A DNA stretch of 64,000 bases, from positions 124,001 to 188,000 of the forward strand of contig JAPFFF010000078.1 in assembly GCA_039105265.1 (NCBI GenBank). Direction: 5' to 3'. The notes under the pieces were generated by a model that was given only the letters and a program-made list of their open reading frames with translations, was not told where the DNA came from and made no database searches. The stretch comes from Tritrichomonas musculus (lineage: Eukaryota > Parabasalia > Tritrichomonadida > Tritrichomonadidae). Every line of letters starts with the position of its first letter. The stretch's first letter is position 1. A program made the translations under genes and the position numbers. Below are positions 58,770-64,000 of this stretch, piece after piece.

Positions 58770-58777
58770 TTAAAAAT

Positions 58778-58798
58778 AATGAAGTGTCAAAACCGTTT
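58778..58798 (-). promoter_or_regulatory. Promoter box of the coiled-coil gene
   Basis: Minus strand AACGGTTTTGACACTTCATT: Myb-like AACGG and TGACA, then TCATTA as initiator, then the ATG at 58769. Confidence 0.7.
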
Positions 58799-58805
58799 TT
58801 ATATC

Positions 58806-59513
58806 TCATTCCTGATAATGACTAATATATTCATCTATTAACCTCTTTAATTTATCTAAACATGTTTTTGAAGCAGTAATGATAGAACTATAAATTGAGA
58901 CATCATTTGTACCAAAATTCTTACGAATAATATCTTTTATATCTCTATTCGGTGTCATAGCTATTGGCATATTATCTTTGAAATACCATTGATTTTTTTC
59001 TTTTGGTTTGATATCACGATAATAATCTTTATGACGTTTGACTAAATGTAATTTAACTTTTTCTGGATTATCTTTTAATTCTTCTAACCAAATTAAGAAT
59101 TTATAATCATATTCTCTATTTTTAGGTACTAATCTTGGTTTTTGTTCAAGTCTTTGTTTTTCAAAATACTCATCTAATAATTTTAGAACAAAGAATGAAT
59201 AAGTAGGTGAAGCCCAAATTGCTATATGATTTACTAATAATTTATGAATATAAATTCCTTTCAAATTATTCGGTAAATTTGGTCGATTTTCTAATAACTT
59301 TTGGTCGGGCGGAATTCCGACTGACTCAGAAATAAATTGAAATAACTCCTTTGTTTGTTTATTTTCATTCCAATGCTTAATTTTCTTTGTTGATTGACAA
59401 GCACTAATTATACTATTTGCTTGAAACATATTATCTTTCTTTGAACGTATAATCCGTAAATGTTCATTATATTGTAACCATTCATAATTTTCATTTATTG
59501 GCTCTACTATCAT
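58806..59513 (-). CDS. KilA-N domain protein
   Basis: 235 aa from ATG 59513 (MIVEPINENYEW); an upstream in-frame ATG would add 21 residues that look like leader. KilA-N pattern: FQANSIISACQSTKKIKHW, then FQFISESVG, and GIYIHKLLVNHIAIWAS with FFVLKLLDEYFEKQ. KilA-N is a DNA-binding domain frequent in large DNA viruses and phages. The C-terminal 110 residues (EYDYKFLIWLEELKD ... VKRHKDYYRDIK) are not assigned. It is next to replication genes, so it may regulate expression or replication. It is uncommon in Polintons, so it links this element to larger DNA viruses. Confidence 0.85.
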   Translation of the reverse strand: MIVEPINENYEWLQYNEHLRIIRSKKDNMFQANSIISACQSTKKIKHWNENKQTKELFQFISESVGIPPDQKLLENRPNLPNNLKGIYIHKLLVNHIAIWASPTYSFFVLKLLDEYFEKQRLEQKPRLVPKNREYDYKFLIWLEELKDNPEKVKLHLVKRHKDYYRDIKPKEKNQWYFKDNMPIAMTPNRDIKDIIRKNFGTNDVSIYSSIITASKTCLDKLKRLIDEYISHYQE

Positions 59514-59562
59514 TTTTGTTTTTGTAAGAGGATAAAAAAAATAAAAAGATAAATTAAATTTA

Positions 59563-59940
59563 TTAATCTTCATCATCCATTAGAAATTTTTGAAAAGAAC
59601 TTATTTCAGCTATTAAAGCTCTTTTTTGAACTTTGTATTGATCAAAACTATCTTGATATTCTTTCCATGCTGATTTCTCTTCTGTCTCAAGTTCAGTTTT
59701 TATTTTTTCATGATCTTCAATAATTGAATCAATTTGTATATCTTCGAAATCTCTTTTGAGTTTATATAAGTTGTGTAAATCTTCACCATTATACCGTTGA
59801 CAAAAAGAAATATCTTTCTCTTTTACTTTTGCTTCAGCCAAACGATTCATAGCATCATAGAATTCACTCATTGATTTTTTGAGTTTATCTTTCTTGTCCT
59901 CTATTAAATTTTGAAATACTACTTGAGGAACTCTCTTCAT
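59563..59940 (-). CDS. Coiled-coil protein
   Basis: 125 aa. The frame is open to 59970, but the first ten codons would then cover the promoter box; by analogy with the neighbouring genes the ATG at 59940 (MKRVPQVVFQN) is chosen. Helical with heptads (KKDKLKKSMSEFYDAMNRL; HEKIKTELETEEKSAWKEY) and an acidic end MDDED. No family recognised. Confidence 0.65.
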   Translation of the reverse strand: MKRVPQVVFQNLIEDKKDKLKKSMSEFYDAMNRLAEAKVKEKDISFCQRYNGEDLHNLYKLKRDFEDIQIDSIIEDHEKIKTELETEEKSAWKEYQDSFDQYKVQKRALIAEISSFQKFLMDDED

Positions 59941-59944
59941 AAAA

Positions 59945-59970
59945 AGTGAAGTGTCAAAACCGTTATTCAT
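59945..59970. promoter_or_regulatory. Shared divergent promoter
   Basis: One AACGGTT/AACCGTT box serves both sides: minus AACGGTTTTGACACTTCACT before the ATG at 59940 and plus AACCGTTATTCATTTTT before the ATG at 59979. Each side has its own initiator (TCACTT and TCATTT). Confidence 0.72.
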
Positions 59971-59978
59971 TTTTTTAA

Positions 59979-60266
59979 ATGTTGCCTACTCATAGTTTGA
60001 ATCTACTCAAAGAAAATTTGAATAGTTCAATTGATGAATTAATTAGACAAATACATAGTGTTGAAGAATTTGAAATAGAGATTCTGTCATTAAAGAATGA
60101 TCCTGATTATGAAAGTTTCCTAGAGGAATTAGAGAAAGAGAAACAAAAATATGAATCCAAAAAAGCTGAAGTAATTCAAAACACTCAAACCTTAATCAAC
60201 TTCATCGAACAAAAAAAATCAACCACACCGAAAAAAATAAAATTATCAGTCATATTGAAAGAGTAA
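59979..60266 (+). CDS. Coiled-coil protein, divergent
   Basis: 95 aa, ATG 59979. Nearly all helix, Glu/Lys/Leu-rich (LLKENLNSSIDELIRQI; FLEELEKEKQKYESKKAEV). No domain recognised. Shares its promoter box with the minus-strand neighbour. Confidence 0.62.
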   Translation: MLPTHSLNLLKENLNSSIDELIRQIHSVEEFEIEILSLKNDPDYESFLEELEKEKQKYESKKAEVIQNTQTLINFIEQKKSTTPKKIKLSVILKE

Positions 60267-60285
60267 AAATTATTTTTTTATTTAT

Positions 60286-60657
60286 TTAACCTTTGTTAAT
60301 GAATTTATTAAGTTCGATCAATTTTGGTTCTAATTCATTTTTGTCAGTCATGTGAACGAAAATATCCAAAACTTCACGCATTTTGAGAATGAGAGCTTTG
60401 CGATAATTTCGAACTTTCTTTTCGAATTTGAGATGATATTCAAGAGTTTCTTGAAGACATGAACTCATTGCTTGATAATCTTCCACTGTCCTATCCAAGC
60501 TGTGAATTTCCAGTTTTAAATGAGCATTATGACGTTTTGCGTCATCTATGTAATCAGTTATGGACTCTTTTGGATCGTCTTCTTCCTCTTCTTTTTCCAT
60601 TTCTTTCACAGTCTCATCAATATCTTCTTTTGAATAGTCACCGTACCAAGACTTCAT
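60286..60657 (-). CDS. Coiled-coil protein
   Basis: 123 aa from ATG 60657 (MKSWYGDYSKEDIDE); the longer frame to 60699 would translate the promoter box itself. It has an acidic middle (KEMEKEEEEDDPKE), then heptads (HNAHLKLEIHSLDRTVEDY) and a basic/helical end. No family recognised. Confidence 0.63.
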   Translation of the reverse strand: MKSWYGDYSKEDIDETVKEMEKEEEEDDPKESITDYIDDAKRHNAHLKLEIHSLDRTVEDYQAMSSCLQETLEYHLKFEKKVRNYRKALILKMREVLDIFVHMTDKNELEPKLIELNKFINKG

Positions 60658-60666
60658 TAATAAAAA

Positions 60667-60701
60667 ATGGTCTGACATAACCGTTTTAACCGCTTTCATT
60701 T
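60667..60701. promoter_or_regulatory. Shared divergent promoter
   Basis: Minus AACGGTTATGTCAGACCATT before 60657; plus AACCGCTTTCATTTTTATTA before the ATG at 60709. Two AACCG boxes ten bases apart. The plus side has a TCATTTTT initiator, the minus side CCATTTTT. Confidence 0.68.
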
Positions 60702-60708
60702 TTATTAA

Positions 60709-62020
60709 ATGTTCGTTATCTTTTTGATACTCATTAATCGCCCATCAATTGAAGGAATACCTGATGATGCTGAATGGATTTCTTGTTTTGATTGGGAAAT
60801 TGTTAATGGAGAATGGAAATCAGTTATACCAAATGATGACTTATCATGTTGGACAAATTATGCAACAACAAACAATTTAACACTTAAACAATCATTTACT
60901 GCCAGGAAATTTTGGATCATTGGAAAAATTTCTACCCGTCATGATGAGGCCGAACTTTTATGGAATTCTCAAAAATATCTCATCAATGAATATTCCAACG
61001 ATGAACAAGATTGGATAATTGTTTTTGAATCAAATGAATTTCCCCAAATGCTAACAAATATTATTATTAATGTTCAACAACATAGAAGCACCCTATTTCG
61101 AGGTATTGCATATTTAAGACATGAATCATTTCCATCAATTGAAGGAATACCTGATAATGCTGAATATATTCCATGTAATGACTGGGAAATTGTAAGTGGA
61201 AATTGGTTTGATAAAGATGATGATCCATCAAATGTGAACAATCCATATCATAGATGTTTTGTTTCTGGTTCTTCAGAAGGAGTCAAAAAGATAACATTTT
61301 ATGGTTCTAAATTTTGGATAATTGTTATGAATTCAAATTCTTTTTACCAAGGTGATCTTTTATGGAATTCAGAACATTATCTCTTTCCTGAAAAAATGTT
61401 ACCAAATAATAAACCTTTTTTGATTGCTTATGAATCACCAACATTCTCACCAATTGATACAACATTATTAATTACTATTCAACATAATGAAATCGGATTA
61501 CGTGGGTTATTCTATCTCAAAGATCCTCCAATTCAAACACCATCATTTTCACCATCTCTTTCACCATCACGTTCACCATCACGTTCACCAACATTTCGCC
61601 CATCAATTTCACCATCACGTTCACCAACATTTTCGCCCATCTTTTCACCAACATTCATCATTTTCACCATCACGTTCACCAACATTCCGCCCATCAATTT
61701 CACCACATTCCACATTTAGCCCATCATTTTCACCATCTTTATCGCCCATCAATTTCAGTCCATCTTTATCTCCATCACGTTCGCCATCTTTTCAATTCAC
61801 TATATCAGATCAATTCTCTGAATCCTATTTTTTCAATTTCTCATATCAATTCTCTCCATCAGATATTGAACAAAAGAATGTATCAAAAATAATAGGTTTA
61901 TCTGTATCTATTCCATTACTAATTCTCATGATTCTTGCTCTTGGAATTATCTTTTACAAAAATCAAACCAAATTTCAAACTGAAAATTTTCATTCAGACT
62001 CTGACTCAGTTGGACTTTAA
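60709..62020 (+). pseudogene. Membrane glycoprotein-like gene of element 2, broken about once
   Basis: Starts with a short hydrophobic leader (MFVIFLILI), then two copies of a domain of roughly 130 residues, each opening PSIEGIPD(D/N)AE and holding ARKFWIIGK / GSKFWIIVM and LLWNS. Then comes a Ser/Pro/Phe/Arg repeat stalk (SPSRSPTF units), a hydrophobic helix (GLSVSIPLLILMILALGII) and a short polar tail with SDSDS. This is the layout of a type I surface protein with a stalk. The reading frame appears broken about once. It may be a captured host surface protein or an entry/envelope-type protein. No known fusion protein family recognised. Confidence 0.6.
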
Positions 62021-62055
62021 AAAATTAAATAAACAAATTTAATCTTTTTTATTTA

Positions 62056-62316
62056 TTAAGGAGTAGTTAAAATTTTCTCTCTTGAATTGTAGATTTGAAT
62101 CTTATTAAAGAAATCATGTTCAATCATTGTTGTGAAAACAAATGGTGTGTTATGAACTTCTTTCTTAAATCGATCAAGATTGTTATTTTCAAGATCATTG
62201 ATCATAACATTTAATTTGAACATGAAAAATAACTTTAAATGTCGGAAATCAGACACGATATCATTTTTGAACAATTTTCTAAATTCTAATTCAAGGTCTT
62301 GTTCAGTAACAGTCAT
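62056..62316 (-). CDS. Small unknown protein
   Basis: 86 aa, ATG 62316 (MTVTEQDLELEFRKLF). Mixed helical with several Phe and His; no motif recognised. Preceded by an AACCG-type box and TCATTTTTATT initiator region. Confidence 0.6.
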   Translation of the reverse strand: MTVTEQDLELEFRKLFKNDIVSDFRHLKLFFMFKLNVMINDLENNNLDRFKKEVHNTPFVFTTMIEHDFFNKIQIYNSREKILTTP

Positions 62317-62324
62317 AAATAAAA

Positions 62325-62349
62325 ATGAAAGCGGTTAAAAAACGGTTAT
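62325..62349 (-). promoter_or_regulatory. Promoter box
   Basis: Minus strand ATAACCGTTTTTTAACCGCT followed by TTTCATTTTTATTT and the ATG at 62316. Two AACCG boxes nine bases apart, as at 60667-60701. Confidence 0.62.
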
Positions 62350-62351
62350 GT

Positions 62352-62615
62352 TTATTTATTCTTTAACGTTTCTTCCAATTTTCGGAAATTCTCTCTGTTG
62401 GAAGTTGCTAAAATCCCAACTGTTATTAGTAAAGAATGTAATTGTTCTTGTCTCTCTGGACGAGAATCATTTTTTAAATCAATTTCTTGATCAAAGAATT
62501 CTTCAGTCATTTTGATCATTTGATCACAAGTTTTTTCAATTTCACCTCTAGTGAATTTTAATAAATTTATTAATTCTTTTTGTTTTTCACTAGGTAAACT
62601 TTGTTGGCCCTGCAT
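62352..62615 (-). CDS. Small helical protein
   Basis: 87 aa, ATG 62615 (MQGQQSLPSEKQKEL). Predicted helical, with KTCDQMIKMTEEFFDQEID and a C-terminal LEETLKNK. No domain recognised. Divergent from the next gene across a shared box. Confidence 0.6.
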   Translation of the reverse strand: MQGQQSLPSEKQKELINLLKFTRGEIEKTCDQMIKMTEEFFDQEIDLKNDSRPERQEQLHSLLITVGILATSNRENFRKLEETLKNK

Positions 62616-62623
62616 TTAAAAAA

Positions 62624-62660
62624 ATGAACTTTTTGAATAACCGTTCTAACGGTTTTCATT
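62624..62660. promoter_or_regulatory. Shared divergent promoter with perfect inverted box
   Basis: AACCGTT-CT-AACGGTT at 62639-62654 is an inverted pair of the module's box. The minus side runs into TTCATTTTTTT and ATG 62615, the plus side into TTTCATTTTTATTT and ATG 62668. The clearest example of the two-sided arrangement. Confidence 0.75.
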
Positions 62661-62667
62661 TTTATTT

Positions 62668-62937
62668 ATGAGATTGTTCATGATCATCCTTTTGTTGATT
62701 TTGTGGATGTCTTTCAAAAAAGAGAAATGTCATAATGAAGAAAGACAACTTATGGAACAAATTGATAAAATCCAGTCTCTAAATTCTTATGCTTCACGAA
62801 TCAAAAGAGATATTGACCGTCTGGAAATGAAAAAACAAAAATTCGAAAAAATAATGAAAAATTTAACTGCTCTACGAAAAAAATTTCATGATGATCTCCA
62901 AAAGTATCAACAAAAATTAGAAGATAAAAATCTTTAA
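62668..62937 (+). CDS. Membrane-anchored coiled-coil protein
   Basis: 89 aa, ATG 62668. Residues 1-15 (MRLFMIILLLILWMS) form a signal anchor; the rest is a basic coiled coil (ERQLMEQIDKIQ ... RIKRDIDRLEMKKQKFEK). No family recognised. Similar size and architecture to small spanin-like or membrane-shaping proteins, but there is no direct evidence. Confidence 0.6.
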   Translation: MRLFMIILLLILWMSFKKEKCHNEERQLMEQIDKIQSLNSYASRIKRDIDRLEMKKQKFEKIMKNLTALRKKFHDDLQKYQQKLEDKNL

Positions 62938-63267
62938 TAAAAATTTAAATTTTTAACTTTTTGAATTAAAATTTTAATATTTGTTTGGCCATTTATTTAT
63001 AAACCTTTTGAGAAAGATAAATAAATAAAAAATGAACTTTTTGAATTAAAATTTTTATTAAACTTTTTGTGAATGAAAATTTTTGATTATTGCGCAGTTA
63101 TTGTACAGTTATTGTACAGTTATTGTACAGTTATTGTGCAGTAAGGATACATCTTTAAAGTTTTTGATTTTTTATTTTATAAATTTTTTATGAACTCCAA
63201 AATTTTCTTCTTTTTTTTTAAAAAATTTTTTGACTTTCTTAATTTCCAAACCTATTGTTTTGATATA
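62938..63267. other. Non-coding AT-rich gap between convergent genes
   Basis: No credible gene. ACTTTTTGAATTAAAATTTT occurs near 62,956 and 63,034, and four 11-bp iterons follow. It could hold a 3'-end or replication-control region. Confidence 0.5.
63095..63141. repeat. Four 11-bp iterons
   Basis: CAGTTATTGTA repeated four times head to tail (last with a G), then CAG. It is non-coding and the only iteron-like array in element 2. Confidence 0.9.
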
Positions 63268-63783
63268 TTAGTATGGAAAAATAGAATTATAAAGGAAAAC
63301 AATTTCATCACTTGGATAATCTCTATTTTTATCAAGAGTTTTCAAAAAGTTCCCAAAATCATCTCGGTCATGATAACTTTTTCCAAATACATCTTGTGGG
63401 TTTGGAGGTCTTGGATTTCCATGACGGTTTGGATTTGCTGGATGTTCTTCTAATTGTTTTTCTACAATTTGATTGATTCCTGCATAAAATTCTTCTTCAT
63501 TTGGAGACGTTGATTGAGGTTCATTAAAATTACGGTTTGGATTTGCTGGATGTTCTTCTACTATTTGATTGATTCCTGCATAAAATTCTTCTTCATTTGG
63601 AGACGTTGATGTATTTATTGGTTGAGGTTCATTAAAATCACGGTCGATTTCCCATTCATCAATTTCATTATTGACAACAAAGTTTTGAAAACTATTATTT
63701 AAATTTTGCATGTTTGGTGATAATTGATATTGAGGTGAACCCCCAGTTGAATAGTGTAGAGGTAATTCGTTATCACTTGACAT
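63268..63783 (-). CDS. Acidic protein with duplicated segment
   Basis: 171 aa, ATG 63783. Contains two copies of a unit of about 40 residues with core TSPNEEEFYAGINQIVE then EEHPANPNR, near-identical at DNA level. The N-terminus is polar and the C-terminus helical (DFGNFLKTLDKNRDYPSDE). No family recognised. It shares a divergent box with the last gene of the window. Confidence 0.62.
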   Translation of the reverse strand: MSSDNELPLHYSTGGSPQYQLSPNMQNLNNSFQNFVVNNEIDEWEIDRDFNEPQPINTSTSPNEEEFYAGINQIVEEHPANPNRNFNEPQSTSPNEEEFYAGINQIVEKQLEEHPANPNRHGNPRPPNPQDVFGKSYHDRDDFGNFLKTLDKNRDYPSDEIVFLYNSIFPY

Positions 63784-63791
63784 TAATTAAA

Positions 63792-63820
63792 AAATGAATA
63801 ACGGTTTTGACAGTCACTTT
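63792..63820. promoter_or_regulatory. Shared divergent promoter
   Basis: Plus strand AACGGTTTTGACAGTCACTT before the ATG at 63834 (initiator TCACTT); minus AACCGTTATTCATTTTTTAA before the ATG at 63783. Same arrangement as at 59945-59970. Confidence 0.72.
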
Positions 63821-63833
63821 TATTTTTGTATCG

Positions 63834-64000
63834 ATGAATCAACCAACCCTCCTCTCTGATGATTTCTTAATTCCAGAAGCTAGACAAATGGAAAATATAA
63901 ATGAGAATGTCTTTCCTCAATATCAAGGTCAAGAGTTTCATGATCGTGATCTTGAAATAAATACAAATCTCATTCAATTGTTTCCTGATGATGTTGTTGG
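63834..64000 (+). CDS. Unknown protein, N-terminal part only
   Basis: An ATG frame open to the right edge (55 codons): MNQPTLLSDDFLIPEARQ ... QGQEFHDRDLEIN. Coding status is supported by the promoter box and initiator right before the ATG. The HDRDLEIN stretch recalls HDRDDFGN in the divergent neighbour, so the two may be distant relatives. Product unknown. Confidence 0.55.
   Translation, partial: MNQPTLLSDDFLIPEARQMENINENVFPQYQGQEFHDRDLEINTNLIQLFPDDVV

Larger units (their letters stand above)
24440..64000. mobile_element. Large Polinton-like/virus-like element 2 (>39 kb), incomplete at right
   Basis: Carries the Polinton virion set (double jelly-roll capsid protein twice, penton candidate, packaging ATPase, pVI-like protein) and a protein-primed DNA polymerase, plus a 3811-aa protein and many small genes. 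At 39 kb and still open at the right edge it is about twice a typical 15-20 kb Polinton. It looks largely whole and young, with perhaps two or three breaks in the part seen. No integrase or adenain-type protease was recognised here; they may lie further right or be missing. Family: Maverick/Polinton sensu lato, a distinct large lineage related to the fossil at 6650-9480. Confidence 0.85.

Noticed and set aside
59941-59970. Longer start for the coiled-coil gene at 59970
   Set aside because: The extra codons are the promoter box shared with other genes; the ATG at 59940 has the standard spacing.
60658-60699. Longer start at 60699
   Set aside because: Same reason: the added codons spell the AACGGTT...ACCAT promoter region.
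1-64000. tRNA, rRNA and other structured RNA genes
   Set aside because: No convincing cloverleaf or conserved rRNA segment was seen on reading; a covariance-model scan would be needed to exclude small ncRNAs.

Overview
The window is AT-rich, apparently intron-less protist DNA, most like a parabasalid such as Tritrichomonas or Trichomonas. The signs are long uninterrupted genes, very AT-rich spacers, YCA(+1)YTTT initiator-like boxes a few bases before many ATGs, and virus-like Maverick/Polinton DNA lying between ordinary eukaryotic genes. The species call is an inference from these traits.

Layout. (1) 1-~6650: right part of a first Maverick/Polinton (element 1), with less AT-rich codon use. 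It has the end of a fibre-like gene, a 43-aa ORF, a large protein-primed family B DNA polymerase that carries an HNH-nuclease-like insert, a small coiled-coil gene and subterminal tandem repeats. (2) ~6650-9480: an old, broken fibre-gene fossil from a relative of the third element listed here. It is split by a hAT DNA transposon (7294-8729) whose 22-bp inverted repeats and 8-bp target duplication can still be read. (3) ~9480-24,440: host DNA with four genes: a casein-kinase-1-like kinase with a CaaX end, a giant spatacsin-like protein, a SIR2-like domain protein and a metacaspase with a Gln/Pro repeat arm. (4) ~24,440 to beyond the right edge: a second, much larger and largely whole-looking virus-like element (element 2), at least 39 kb long.

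Element 2 falls into two modules. The virion module (25.3-54.5 kb) holds a 3811-aa helical repeat protein, a packaging ATPase, small hydrophobic and pVI-like proteins, two tandem paralogous major capsid genes, a penton candidate, two fibre/coiled-coil proteins and a run of very basic, SAP-like, core-type proteins. The replication/accessory module (54.5-64 kb) holds a second protein-primed DNA polymerase, a KilA-N protein, many small coiled-coil proteins and a membrane glycoprotein-like gene. Nearly every gene of the second module has an AACGGTT / CGGTTTTGACA box followed by an initiator-like (C/T)CA(C/T)TTT immediately before the ATG, often shared by divergent genes. I do not see this box before the virion genes checked, which suggests two expression classes. 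No retroviral-type integrase or adenain-like protease was recognised in either element; both are cut by the window edges, so absence is not shown.
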